Source of the DNA: Amaurobius ferox
Lineage: Eukaryota; Arthropoda; Arachnida; Araneae; Amaurobiidae
Assembly: GCA_951213105.1 (NCBI GenBank)
Contig: OX578152.1
Coordinates: forward strand, 71,680,680 to 71,744,679
DNA: 64,000 bases
Direction: 5' to 3'
The stretch's first letter is position 1. Every line of letters begins with the position of its first letter. The notes below the pieces were generated by a model. The model saw only the letters and a list, made by a program, of their open reading frames with translations. It made no database searches and was not told where the DNA came from. The position numbers were made by a program, and so were the translations under genes. This document shows positions 22,896 to 35,000 of this stretch, piece by piece.

Positions 22896-23038
22896 AGACA
22901 ATGTCTCGGACGTATTGCTGGCTCTGTGGTGGGGTCGGGTGGCTCCTTGACTGAGTTTATGTTGGGGTTCGCCTTTTCCTGGCCGTGCATCAAAACATTT
23001 TACGCCCATTGATGGCAAGTGGTATGGTCTGGGTCGTG
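22896..23038 (+). mobile_element. LINE 3'-tail fragment, about 143 bp
   Basis: The fragment lies between two copies of GATTAACCTTCC (22883 and 23040) and ends GGCAAGTGGTATGGTCTGGG followed by TCGTGG, the tail end shared by SINEs and the LINE at 37184-37978. It has no coding content. I read it as a severely 5'-truncated LINE or SINE insertion. Confidence 0.6.
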
Positions 23039-23039
23039 G

Positions 23040-23205
23040 GATTAACCTTCCGAGGGATTGGTGGTAGGGAAAGTAGAGTACGGTTCCTCTGGATGCCTCC
23101 CCCACAGAATTCTTATCGAAATTTTCTGGCACTTCTCGGCCGTCCAGAAGTATACTTTTACACCTTCGGGTAGGTCGGACGGTCTAGTTCGAAGAAAGAA
23201 AGAAA
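23040..23205 (+). mobile_element. SINE fragment S4, body and tail only
   Basis: The fragment starts within the body (CCGAGGGATTGGTGGTAG), continues through GAGTACGGTTCCTCTGGATG and CTTCTCGGCCGTCCAGAAG, and ends TTCGGGTAGGTCGGACGGTC with a (GAAA)n tail. The head is absent. S2 starts a few bases downstream, so SINEs are stacked head to tail in one another's A-rich tails. Confidence 0.75.
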
Positions 23206-23212
23206 TAGAAAT

Positions 23213-23546
23213 AAGGGTGCGACATCCCAGTGGTTAGCGTGCGGAGATTACACTCGGACGACCCGAACCTCTGCACAAATTGTCGCCGTGTTCACGTGGA
23301 GTACGGGCACATCAAATATGTGGGTTAGTAAGTCTTTCCAAGAAGTTGATGGTAGGAAAGGAGAGTACGGTCCCTGTGGATGCCGCCCCCACTGGGTTTC
23401 GCTCTAAATTGAGTGGAACTTCCTAAGGACAAGGAACTTCCTAAGGACAAGGAACTTCCTAAGGAACTTCCTAGTGGACAGTCCTAACAGATACTTTATC
23501 ACTTCGCAGGTCGGACGGTCTGGGTCGAAGAAAGAAAGAGAAATAA
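23213..23546 (+). mobile_element. tRNA-headed SINE, copy S2, B box deleted
   Basis: The A-box-like AGTGGTTAGCGTGCGG is at 23229-23244, but the following GACGACCCGAACCTCTGC lacks the TTCGATTCC core, so the B box is lost. The body runs from GTGTTCACGTGGAGTACGGG to CTGGGTTTCGCTCTAAATTG. It is followed by a local amplification of a GGAACTTCCTAAGGACAA unit (about three copies, 23416-23478). The tail AGGTCGGACGGTCTGGGTCG ends in (GAAA)n. Confidence 0.8.
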
Positions 23547-23548
23547 AT

Positions 23549-23835
23549 CTGGGGTTGGACAACCCAGTCGTTAAGGCACGGAGATTGCATTTGGATGACT
23601 CGAGTTCGACTCCCGGCTTTGCACAAATTGTCCCAGTGTTCACGCGGAGTACGGCCACGTTAAATATATGGGCTTGTAAGTCCCTTCGAGTGGTTGCTGG
23701 TAGTCTAAGGAGGGTACAATCCTTGTGGGTTCGGTCTAAATTGGGCGGAACTCTACCGGCCGCCCAAAGACATACTTCACACCTTTCAGTAGGTCGGATG
23801 GTCTGGGTCAAACAAACAAACAAATAGAAAGAAAA
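23549..23835 (+). mobile_element. tRNA-headed SINE, copy S3
   Basis: The head has AGTCGTTAAGGCACGG (A-box region, about 23566-23582) and the B box CGAGTTCGACTCCCGG at 23601-23616. The body and tail follow the family, with a CTTTCAGTAGGTCGGATGGT tail and a different terminal repeat, (CAAA)n. The changed tail repeat and different A box suggest a separate subfamily or source tRNA. Long frames on both strands here are shadows of low stop density. Confidence 0.8.
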
Positions 23836-24365
23836 ATCTACTGCTCTACACCCTTTGGTTGAGGTGGATGATCTAGGCAATGAAAAAGAGAAAGAGATAA
23901 ACCGACTTTACGAATCAGTGTGAGTAAAAATATTCCAAACATTCTAAATTTTACTAAAAAGCAGATAAGGCAACCTTACGAGCGTCCCTCGGACACAGCC
24001 CCTCATCCTCAATCAGCGAAGTCCTAGACCGAATGAGTTGAAGCTTTTCGAGAAGGAACACATGGGTGCATCAGTGAGGTCGTTTCGACACAGATGGGTG
24101 TTGGTCGTATTGTAGCTACTGCTTCCATTGTACGGACTACAAAAGCGTACTTCGATTTGATATTGGATTACGTTGATAATAGATTGATGTTTCACATCAA
24201 TCTATAATGAGTTACAGCGTAACTCACTAGCTTTTTTATTGGGGTGGAGGGAGGATTATAAAAAATTAAATTTTGCATTTTTATGAAATTACCAAGTCTG
24301 CTGGTGCAAATATTATAGCTAAAGGCTCTTCCGTTTGCTAATCATTTTCCATATTTTTCATTACT

Positions 24366-24740
24366 TCAGCAACTGTTCTATACTTCTACAATCAGTTCTT
24401 CTATACTTATACAATCAACTGTTCTTTACTTCTACAATCAATTGTTCTTTACATCTGCAATCAATTGTTTTTTCCTTCTACAATCAAATGTTCTTTACTT
24501 CTACAATCAACTGCTCTTTATTTCTACAATCAACTGTTCTTTACTTCTGCAATCAACTGTTCTTTACTTCTACAATCAACTGTCTTTTACTTCTACAGTC
24601 AATTGTCCTTTACATCTACAATCAATTGTTCTTTACATCTACAATCAATTGTTCTTTACTTCTACAATCAATTGTTCTTTACTTTTACAATCAATTGTTC
24701 TGCACTTCTACAATCAACTGTTCTTAATTTCTACAATTAA
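24366..24740 (+). repeat. 23-bp minisatellite, about 16 units
   Basis: Units combine TGTTCTTTAC and TTCTACAATCAA with a few substitutions (CATCTACAATC, TTCTGCAATC). The period is 23, not a multiple of three, and the unit has no stop in any frame on the plus strand. All three frames therefore stay open (130, 110 and 91 codons) and encode the same 23-residue cycle in shifted phase. That explains the overlapping open frames without a gene. Confidence 0.9.
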
Positions 24741-24989
24741 CTTCCGCACACTCTTCGTGAAACACATTGTATAAAAGTATCGGTTGCCCGAAAAATTTCA
24801 AATATCAGACTTTAACGTCAAAGCAAGGTTATCTCTTCTAAACAGATTTCTTTTATCCACCTTTTAAGGAAGATGTGCATCTCCATGTGAGGGAGATTAC
24901 CCCAGGAATAACCTTGTCCTTATAAAATTCTGTGTCTAGAGACATATTAATTAAAAGTTAAATCATTATGGAACAGGGATGTTTTTTGT
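24741..24989. other. spacer, nothing recognised
   Basis: This lies between the minisatellite and the start of block L1. It contains GAGGGAGATTACCCC but no repeat partner or coding motif that I can identify. Confidence 0.5.
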
Positions 24990-27900
24990 AATGTGATGAA
25001 CTTGAATATTAGAATGAGCTCTTCCTGAGGAAGATGTTATTTCAGCTTCAGTGAGAGTTTACACCCACCCACTTTAATCTAAACGATTTTCGAGAACACT
25101 CATGATAGCCCTCTCACTCATGCAAACCTCCCATCATCATATCACACCTGTCTTCCCCAAATTTTTATGGGAAGGGCCACTGTATGCGCTTTACAATTGC
25201 ATAGAGAAGAGCGTCACTTGTAATAACTGGTGTTTGGCTCTCATTTAGATAATTGTCATATGCATTGTCATAGAGAGTGAATGTGTCACATCAGTACTGT
25301 ACAATTGATTAAGTGCTCTTCCATACTATCGTCCAATGGTGATGTTGCATTAAGTGCTCCTCATGAAATTATCTCAAGTGACGGTTGAGCATGCTTTAAG
25401 ATCATACATGTTACACATTGAAGCCACATTTTTGTCTGCTCAGAACAATTATACGGGACATACAATAAATATAAGTTTGGATATAGATGAGATCTATTAG
25501 TTTTGAAACGCTGGAGTAACTATCCCATACTTTTCAAGAAGGTCAGACATTTGTTTGAACATAAAATTTTAATTGCGATTTGATGTTCTCCTATTTTGTC
25601 TTTAAGTTCTACAAAACGTTGCTGAAGCTTTTTCCCTGTCTCGTAGAAAGAACTGACAATTGTTGTGGATGAGGGGTTGGGGTCTGTGGTATCAACAGCA
25701 TCTGTGTTACTCCTATACTGACGTTGCGGTGGACAAACACCGACTTCTTCATAATACACAATCAGTCTGACTAAGATCAGATTCCAATTGATTAACGCAG
25801 AAATAAGCAAATTAATTAAGGCAGAAGCATAACATATGAACAGACTGTCAAATACCTTAAATAGCAAAACACTGTGGGTGTTCTTGCGTATATTTCTAAA
25901 GTGGGTTCCGTTTATTTTGTGTGTCTTTCTCATATTATTTGTAACTTATCAGCCGTATTGCTTTTCTGGATGAGTGGAAGTGTTTCTAGGTTTACTTATA
26001 TTTTCAAGGATGATAAATATCGTATTGACAATTACAGACCCATATCTATTACTTCTCCGTTTGCTAAAGTTTTTTAACTTATTATACATTAAGATCGTCT
26101 ACAATCAAGTTCGGTACAACATCATCTATAACAAAATTTCATGTTCTCCCACATAGCATAAGATTGAAAAATAAATTAAAATTAAAATATTTTAGTGTAA
26201 TTCTATATGGTACGATAATATTTTAATATGATAAATTATATAAAAAATGATTTCGGTAGACGTATAGTTAATACACAAAGTAATGTTATCCAGAAAGCTA
26301 CCCGAATTAAGACTGCAGTTATTAGAATAAGGTAAGTTGTTAATTTAAGGTTATATTGACCGCTAATACGGTATTATGTAAATACCTTTAATAATAAAAA
26401 AATTGTGGGTGTTCTTACGTATATTTCTAAAGCGAATTCCACGTATTTTGAGTGTCCAATTCTTATTATTTGTAACTTATCTATCAACCGCATTGCTTTT
26501 CCGAATGAGTTGCTTCTAGATTTACTCACATTTTTAAGGATGATCAATGCCGTACTGAAAATTACAAGCCCATTTCTATTATCTCTCAGTTCGCCACAGT
26601 TTTCTAATTTATTATACATTAAGAGCACCTAAACAAAGTTAGGTCTTACATTTCTAATAATCAGCATCGTTTTATAAGTGGAAGCTGTACTATCTCTAAT
26701 TTTCGTTGCTGCAATTCGTATGCAATTGACACACATTAAAATCTTGGGATCAGTTAGTTGGTTGTTCTTCATACTAATTTTTCTAGAACCTTTGATTCGG
26801 AAGGTCATGCTATATTAATTCATAAATTGAAGATTATCGGTTTTTGTTTTTATTTGGTTATGTTATTAGCAAAATCCGGTTCTTGTATTGGACATGAGCA
26901 TATGACATATGCAAGCTGTGAAAGATTTTAAACTAAAATTTAATTTAACAAATAAATAAGAAATTTGAAGTATAAAAAATAAATTTTTATAATTGAGAAA
27001 ACTAATACAAAAGAGCATATAAGTTTTTAGAATTTGAATATCAAAGTAATACATTTAAATCGCAAAAACATTTTTGATATAAAGGAGCACGTTTAAATCA
27101 CAAAGTATGCAAGTGCACAGGCTTTGATAAGCTGTTTAACAATCGTTAGTTTACATGTTATTGGTACGAAGCGTAGTGAGCATGCGCGGTTTAAAACTGT
27201 CCGTTTCACTCCGTTGAAGCTCGTTTCAGATATTGAAATTGCAATTCTGTAATTATGTGTACACATTTTATGTATGTGTGTACATTTTTACCTTCTTATC
27301 TATTCTACTTTTCGAGTAAAAGGGATCACAAAATTCATGCAAATGTTGATTTCACTTCATTAGGAATGGAGAATGGCGTAGCTGGTTAATAATTAAAGTA
27401 TTATTTAACGTCTAAGTTTTATGTCCTAAATATGGTTCTTGCATAAGTAAAAGTTTTTGGCTACATTTGAGGCGCGCCACAGTTCTGTATTTACCCCCTC
27501 GTTATTTATCATTTTTATTAAACATATTTCTGCTTGCTTTAAGAATTGTCTATTTCATACCGGAGTTTAAATCATGGATTAAATGAATTAATTCATTAAG
27601 GTCTTTGATAGGCTTATTCGTCCTCTATGCGAGCATACGCTGCGCTTCTGTCTGTATATGTCGGCTACAGCGAAAAATCATAGCTTCGGGCAACGTTGAT
27701 ATTTGCTATAAGGGTGGTTGGTCTCAAGACCATAATTCCACTTATTTAGGGCAAATTACAACCGCGTCGCACAATTAACATGATTAAGCACGAATAAAAA
27801 GGGATGCGGAATGATTTTAGTTCAAAACAGGAAATTTGGAAAGTGAGTAGTATTACCTAGTATTATTTATGTATATCGGGCATTTATGAAGTTTCCGTCC

Positions 27901-28424
27901 AATGCCGGGTAATTCGTTCTAGTTTCAAATAAAATTCATCATCTTTTATTGCAAACCAACCATCAATTTCCTTACTGCAAGTACACATAAAGCTGAAGTA
28001 TAATGGTCATAGTTTTATTTTGAGAACCAGTTACAACCCACTTCCTGAAAGAATTTTTTGAAAACCAATAAAAGTTAGGTTTTTATCATGCAGATTTAGC
28101 AGGAAACGAGTGATTTCAAATGCTAGTCCTGACAAAAATAGTATCTTCTGAAAACAACGTGACTGTTGAGAAACGAAAGTACATTTCCGAGGGGAATTGA
28201 TTTTTTGGAGTATTTGGGATTTAGGTGAACAGGTGGAATGATTGGGATGGTTATGACCCCCGTCAACGAGAAACATTTCGCTCTGCTTTATGTTTGGTTA
28301 TTTATTTACTCTTATGTGCGCTTTTGTACAGCTAGGATTTATATTAATTTATCTTTCTTTGCAATATTAAGTACATGTATAGGGTATCAGTGGCTTACAC
28401 AGGAAAGAAAATTGGAGTGTAATA
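24990..28424 (+). repeat. duplicated block L, copy L1 (pairs with 32080-35574)
   Basis: L1 matches L2 in order from TTTTTTGTAATGTGATGAAC (24983 / 32079). Landmarks include GAGCTCTTCCTGAGGAAGAT, AGAGAAGAGCGTCACTTG, GTTTTGAAACGCTGGAGTAA, the LINE relic, TGTCGGCTACAGCGAAAAAT and the sequence just before the Tc1-like element. By eye identity is about 90 percent. The block includes a doubled LINE reverse-transcriptase relic and a minus-strand frame kept in part in both copies (about 25505-25730). Confidence 0.85.
25865..27600 (+). pseudogene. non-LTR retrotransposon reverse-transcriptase relic in L1
   Basis: Frames around 25995-26080 read FKDDKYRIDNYRPISITSPF then AKVF, the start of an RT domain in LINEs of the jockey/I/CR1 kind (the NYRPIS signature). 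A second copy of the same module begins at 26403 (TGTGGGTGTTCTTACG) and continues into AIRMQLTHIK, an SRAFDS-like stretch and an LLAKSG-like segment through 26880. At about 27470-27560 a GVPQ-SVL-like RT motif survives only as fragments. Stops and frameshifts are frequent. A tandem duplication of the first about 540 bp lies inside the relic. Confidence 0.7.
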
Positions 28425-29250
28425 GACTCATTGCCATAAAATTTTGCGCACTGAGAAGTAATTGTGAGATAGTAACGAAACTTGGCATGAAGGTACGTGT
28501 CAGGCAGTTATGCAAATGATTAGAAATACAGTATGATTGCGTATTACGTAATGCCACCAGAGGGCATTGAACTTCGTTCCCCTGACGCAGAAAAAAGCTA
28601 CGCAGGGGCTTTTAGCCTGTACTTAATCTGTTCCACTGAGCCGCTTTTTCATTAGAGATGCCGTTATGCCGCCATCGAAGATAATATGATCAGCTGTCAG
28701 AGTTCGATAGGGGTAGAATTATCTGGATGATGGAAGCCGGTGGTCAGCTCGGCCAGTAGCCCACCACCTAGGCCGTTCTAACTTTACTGTGATGAGGGTT
28801 TGGGACCAGTGGATGAGAGAGAGATCGCATATACGGCGGCAAGCTCAGGACGCCCTCGGCAGACCAATTGCCGAGAGACGTCACATCACCCGATATGCAA
28901 GCACAGACCGCAACGCAACTGCATCATTGTCCGCCATCCGGACACTGGCAGCACGTTCACATCCGGACACATGGCCTCTGTGTCTGTCCGTACCATCACG
29001 AGGCGCCCAGTTGAAGGACATTTGGTATTGCGGCGCCCATTACGTGTGCTGCCAATGACACCCATCCACCGTCGCTTCCGTTTAAAGTATTGTCGCGCTC
29101 TACAGGATTGGACCGCAATCGAATGGGAAAAGTTCATCTTCAGTGACGAATCGATATTCAATTTGGGCAGTGATGACAGTCGTGTACGTGTGTGACGGTA
29201 ACGTGGTGAACGCTTCAATCCAGCCTTCGCTTTATAGCGGCACATCGCTC
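28423..29250 (+). pseudogene. Tc1-like transposon, copy TcA, 3' half missing
   Basis: It starts after a TA at 28423-28424 with terminal repeat GACTCATTGCCATAAAATTT. The transposase relic from about 28725 shows RVWDQWMRERSHIRR, a helix-turn-helix linker typical of Tc1, and further on GRPIAERRHITRYASTDRN. The first DDE motif region (FSDESIFNLGSDDSRVRV) lies at about 29130-29195. Several frameshifts are present. It stops near 29250, where E1 sequence begins, so the catalytic core beyond the first aspartate and the 3' terminal repeat are gone. The terminal repeat here is uninterrupted, unlike TcB and TcC. Confidence 0.8.
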
Positions 29251-29254
29251 TCGT

Positions 29255-31290
29255 AGCTAGTCATCAAACTTTAATTATTTCTGCAACGAAGCCTAATTTT
29301 AATGTATGCAGAATGTAAACAAGTGATTGTAAGATGAGTTGTATTGCTGAATATTTTTCACGCAAAAGTATTTAACTCTGGAGTCTGAAATAAATATGCA
29401 TAATTGAAATATTTGATTTTTCATAGAGAGCCAGACAATTTTTATTTCGATGACGTCAATTGAATAAAGTCCATTTTTTGGATGAAGTTTTAAATTTCCA
29501 TGTATAATAACTTATTTTAGGATTGCGATAATTTAAAATATATCAGCGCTGAATGTATCGCATTTTAGAGATGTTTAAAAAAATCATTGCAGTTGGAAAG
29601 TGTTTCATAATCAATGCTTTATGCTTGATTGATCGTTCTTGCTTGATGTAAATGGAAAAATGGATCCAAGTCATAAAGACCAGTGGAACCTCTTCCTGGC
29701 CAGCAGACAAGAAATAGTATCCAGAGAAGAAATAGAATCAGACCAACAGAATAGTATTTTGTAGTTGAAATTATTCCTACAACGCACAGAGGATATAATG
29801 CAAGTACTTTTGTTATTTTATCTCATGTTTGAAAAATAGGGGACTGATGACTTATAGTTCTGCAGATATACACATATATTACATCATAATAATAAGAGTA
29901 TCAGTGTAATTGTATCATAATCATTTGTCCATCAATAGAACATTTTCACAATACTTACAACCGACATTTTAAATATTCAAAATCCTGGAATATTGAATAT
30001 AATTTTATGTGAAGAGTAATTATGTGCAAGATTGAAACATTTTCCCCACCTTTTCTCTATAGAAATATGAATTAACAAAAGGAATTAAAAAACATGCGTC
30101 TACACAGATAAATAATTTGTAGAGCTTTGTAGAGCTTTATGATTTATAGAGCTTTGTAGAGATTCAGGATTTGTAGATCTTTAGACCTTTTTGTAGAGTT
30201 TTTGTAGAACTTTACCCTTGTAGCGTTTTTAAAGAGCTATAAACTATTGACTTACTATTTCTAGCCATCGTTTTTGGTTTTCGAAATATAAGCATTGCAA
30301 ACTTCATTCATTATCTGCTTCAATTTAATCGTCTTCAATTTGACATTTTAATTTTCTTCAATTTGACATTTTAATTTCCTTCAATTTGACAAGATCATTG
30401 TTCAAAAACTGTAGGAGCTTGAGAAAAACATATTATGTATCTCAAAATTGGATTTTTTACTGAGCACTGTTGTCGCTTATTGTTTCCATTCTTTTATAGT
30501 TTAGAAGATAGTTTGCAAAGTGAAGCAAAATCCTCTCCGATTCTTTATTTAAAAAAATACTTATACTAAAATATTGAAATAATTTTTATATTTTTATATG
30601 TGGTTTATTTTTAGCAAAAAAATGCAAATTGATTATATTTTCATGTATTATGTTTAGAGATATAAGCGTACAAAGTGTTTATAATTTTAGTAACACTCTG
30701 ATTTAAGTCGGATAACTCGACTATACATGTTTTTTCGGTCGAAAACTGAAAAGAAATATTAACTAGATTAATTAAAGACATGATTAAATGGAATGCTTTT
30801 ATTGAATTATATAAATGTTTCATTAGGCGTTTGCATGCATTTGTTTATTATGATTTTTTTATTTATTTATTTTAGTATGATTAAGATACTCTTATTATTA
30901 TGTAATTATTATTATTATGTGTTGTATTTTATTATCAAATGCATTTTAGTTTTTCGTCACATTATAACAAACATTAACGTTAACACAGTCTCAAAAGCGT
31001 TTTGTAATACTACAATATTATTTTTGCAATATTCATAATATGTAATACATGTATAAGCGTGAAATTAAAGATAAACATGAACGCCGAAATAATTACATAT
31101 TACTCATCATAAAATTATACATTCATTTAAAATTAAAAATAAAACTTGTGCGTATATAACCCGATACAAATTAGAAATTTCGATGAGAAAACAGCAAATA
31201 TCATTTTACACTTTTATGTGATGTAAGAACATTAAATATACTTACTTGGCCAGGTTCTCAAAAAATTTAAATGGCTGATAATGACCATGT
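29255..31290 (+). repeat. duplicated block E, copy E1 (pairs with 41262-43205)
   Basis: It begins at TTTCTGCAACGAAGCCTAAT and runs through short internal repeats: GTAGAGCTTT units (30116-30225) and a CTTCAATTTGACATTTTAAT unit repeated about three times (30332-30405). The right end is near GTGATGTAAGAAC (31219). E2 follows the same order with small indels. The first 400 bp also match, inverted, 3383-4060. No gene is seen. Confidence 0.85.
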
Positions 31291-32079
31291 TTCAGAAAAC
31301 AACTTTTAAGTTGTTCTGTAAATTAAAAATTCCTATTTTAAATTAGAAAAATTGTCTAAAAAGGAAAAGTTGCATTGCCAAAATGTAAATCTATAGATAT
31401 GTGCAATTTTTATTTTTGTAATATTTTGATTAAGAAAAAAAGTATTTTGTCGTTAGACTACTTGACCTTAATGATTTACTTAGTGTGAATAAGTAATTGT
31501 CTAGACCAAATGAAAACACATAATGTATTATAATTATATTTTTTGCATGTATTGCACTTTACAATAACAAACTAATGTTGAAAACAAAACTAATCACTGT
31601 CTGATTCGAATCCATCAGGATACTCTTCAGGATACTAAATATTTGCACACTTATAGTATCAATCACGGGATTGAACATAATTTAGATGGATTTTCGATTC
31701 TGTCTCCCTTGTGGACATAAAAATTGGGTTTTTCGATAAGCTATTCTAGCCATACAGAAGGTTCCCCCTCCCTCGTTGAGACATAGATTGTATCTGCACA
31801 CTTAAAGTATCGTGTACGGATCAGAAGTTAGTGGAGTCGGATTTTCGATGTCTCCATCGGAGATGTGGGGGGAGGGAGGGGAGATGAGGTTGGTGTCAAA
31901 AATCTTTCCGAACAACTCAGAAATCCCTGCGATGAACTAGATGACTGAAACGTTGCATACTCATAGCATCGATCACGTTACAGATACCAACTCTTCAAAT
32001 TTTAGATTAAAATGACTACTTTCAACGCTGACTGTCATATATTGTTAAACAAAATAAAATGTGTTAAAACATAACCGTT
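31291..32079. other. spacer with a degenerate repeat
   Basis: About 31625-32040 contains reiterated TTGCACACTTATAGTATC- and ATTTTAGATTAAAATGACTA-like motifs. These resemble stretches of the D blocks near 10780-11030 and 20860-21150 (GCACACTTACA, ATTTTGATCTAAA), so they seem to be one more dispersed family. A G-rich AGATGTGGGGGGAGGGAGGG lies at 31862-31881. No gene is seen. Confidence 0.45.
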
Positions 32080-35000
32080 TTTTGTAATGTGATGAACTTG
32101 AATATTAGAATGAGCTCTTCCTGAGGAAGATATTACTTCAGCCTCAGTGAGAGTTTCAACCCACCCACTTTCATCTAAAAGATTTTCGAGAACACTCATG
32201 ATAGCCCTCTCATTCATGCAAGCCTCCCATTATCAAATCACACCTGTCTCCCCCAAATTTTTCTGGGAATGGCCACTGTATGCGCTTTACAATTGTATAG
32301 AGAAGAGCGTCACTTGTAATAACTGGTGTTTGGTTCTTATTTAGATGATTGACATAGTTTTATCATAGAGAGTGAATGTGTCACATCATTACTGTACAAT
32401 TTGTTAAGTGCTCTTCCATACTATCGTCCAATTGTGATGTTGCATTAAGTGCTCCTCATGAAATTATCTTAAGTGACGGTTGAGCATTTTTTAAGATCAT
32501 ACATTGAAGCCACATTTTTGTCTGCTCAGAACAATTATACGGGACATACAATAATTATAAGTTTGCATACGGATGAGATCTATTAGTTTTGAAACGCTGG
32601 AGTAACTATCCCATACTTTTCAGGAAGGTCTGACATTTGTTTGAACATAAAATTTTTAATTGCGATTTGCTGTCCGCCGATGTTGTCTTTAAGTTCTACA
32701 AAATGTTGCTGGAGCTTTTTTCCTGTCTGGTAGAGGAACTGACAGCTGTTGTGGATGAGGGGTTGGGGGTCTTGTATCAACAGCACCTGTGGTAAATATT
32801 ACTCTCTGGAGTTGTTGTGGACAAACACAGACTTCTTCATAATACTCAAAATCAGTCTGACAAAGATTATATTCCAATTGATTCAGGCAGAAATAAGCAA
32901 ATTTATTAAGGCAAATGCGTAACATATGAACAGACCTCTATTAGTAAAACACTGTGGGTGTTCATGCGTATATTTCTAAAGTGGGCTCACTAATTTTGTG
33001 TGTCTTTTTCTTATTATTTGTAACTTATCAGCCGTAATGCTTTTCCGGATGAGTGGAAGAGTTTCTAGATTTTCAATTAGGATGATAAATGTCGTATTGA
33101 CAATTACAGACCCATTTCTATTATTTCTCCGTTTGCTAAAGTTTTCTAATTTATTATACATTAAGAGCGTCTACAATCAAGTTCGGTACAGCATAATGTA
33201 TAACATAATTTCATGTTCTCCCACATAGCATAAGATTGAAAAATTAAATTAAAATTGAAATTTTAGTGTAATTCTATATAGTGCGATAATATTCTAAAAT
33301 AATATGTTACATAAAAAATGGTTTCGGTAGATGTCCAGTTATACATTATACATAAATAAATGATATCCAGAAAGCTGCGCGAATTAAATCTGCAGTTAAT
33401 AGAATAAGGCTAAACATTGGTTGCATGGCTCTAAGGAAGAGTGTCAACAATGGAGTTGTAGGTTATGAAAATACGCTATCACACACAAGGGCTTCTTACA
33501 ATTTCGTTGTTAATTTAAAGCAATATTGACCGCTAATACGGTATTATGTAAATACAATTAGTAGTAAAAAACTGTGGGTGTTCTTACGTATATTTCTAAA
33601 GCGACTTCAACGTATTTTGAGTGTCCAATTCTTATTATTTTTAACTTATCTATCAACTGCATTGATTTTCCGAATGAGTTGCTTCTAGATTTACTCATAC
33701 TTTCAAGCAGGATGATCAATGCCGTACTGAAAATTACAGGCCCATTTCTATTATCTCTCAGTTTGCCACAGTTCGCTATTTTATTATACATTAAGCACAT
33801 CTAAGATGAAGTTAGGTCTTTTTTTCTAATAATCAGAATCGTTTTGTAAGTGGTAGTTGTACTATCTCTAATTTTCGTTGCTGCAATTCGTATGCAATTG
33901 ACACACATTAAAATCTTGAGATCAGTTGGTTGTTGTTTATACTAATTTTTCTAAAGCCTTTGATTCGGAAGGTCATGCTATATTCATTTATAAATTGAAG
34001 ATTATCGGGTTTGTTTTGATTTGTTTATGTTATTAGCAAAATCCGTTGTTTGTAATGGACATGCGCATTTGACGTATGCAAATTGCGAAAGATTTTAAAT
34101 TAAAATTTATATTAACAAATAAATAAGAAAATAGAAGTATAAAATATAAATTTTAATATTAAGGAAAACTAATAAAAAAGAGCATATATGTTTTTAGAAT
34201 TTGAATATCAAAATATTACATTTAAATAGCAAACACGTTTTTGATATAAAGGAGCACGTTTAAATCATAAAGTATGCAAGTGCACACACAGGCTTTGATG
34301 AGCTGTTTAACAATAATTTTTTTACATGTTATGAGTACGAAGCGTAGTGAGCATGCGCGGTTAAAAACTGGGCGTTTCATCCTGTGGCAGTAGTTATTGA
34401 AATTGCAATTCTGTTATTATGTGTACACATTTTATGTATGTATGTACATTTTTATCTTCTTACCTATTCTATTTCTTGAGTAAAATGGGTCATAAAATTC
34501 ATGCAAATGTTGATTTCGCTTTATTAGTAATGGAGAATGGACTTTGCTTCGCTCGTTAATAATTAAAATATTATTTAACGTCCAAGTTTTCATGTCTTAA
34601 TTATGGTCCTTCCATGAGTAAAATTTACTGCTACTTTTGAGAATACACCCTCGTTATTTATTAATTTTATTAATCATATTTCTGCTTGCTTTAAGAATTG
34701 TCTATTTCATACCGGAGTTTAAAGCATGGATTAAATGAATTAATTCATTAAGGTCTTTGATAGGCTCATTCGTCCTCTATGTGAGCATACGCAGCGCTTC
34801 TGTCTGTATATGTCGGCTACAGCGAAAAATCATAGCTTCGGGCAACGTTGATATTTACTATAAGGGTGGTTGCTCTCAGGACCACTAATTCCACTTATTT
34901 AGGGCAAATTACAGCCGTGTGGCACAATTAGCATGATTACCCACGATTAAAAAGGGATGCGGAATGATTTTAGTTCAAAACAGGGAATTTGGAAAGTGAG

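Larger units (their letters stand above)
19121..24140 (+). repeat. segmental duplication, copy D2 (pairs with 6913-13226)
   Basis: This is collinear with D1 from ATAGTATCTCAGATTGTGG to GTTGGTCGTATTGTAGC near 24115. It lacks A2 and A3 and the orphan piece between them, giving an empty site at about 20730-20742. It carries insertions D1 lacks: a 58-bp tail insert at 21010-21067, and about 1 kb of SINE and LINE-tail insertions at 22816-23835 where D1 has none (around 12880). A hydrophobic frame at about 19690-19832 ends at the same stop as its D1 counterpart (7502-7642), but indels separate the two. Confidence 0.85.

Noticed and set aside
23404..23880. 158-codon minus-strand frame and a 117-codon plus-strand frame
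   Set aside because: Both cover SINEs S2 and S3. Their length reflects moderate GC and low stop density in the SINE body. The peptide includes a repeated RKFLVL from the local 18-bp amplification.
24335..24774. Three overlapping plus-strand frames of 130, 110 and 91 codons
   Set aside because: Product of the 23-bp minisatellite, which lacks stops in every frame.
28886..29245. 119-codon minus-strand frame opposite TcA
   Set aside because: Antisense shadow of the Tc1 transposase relic.
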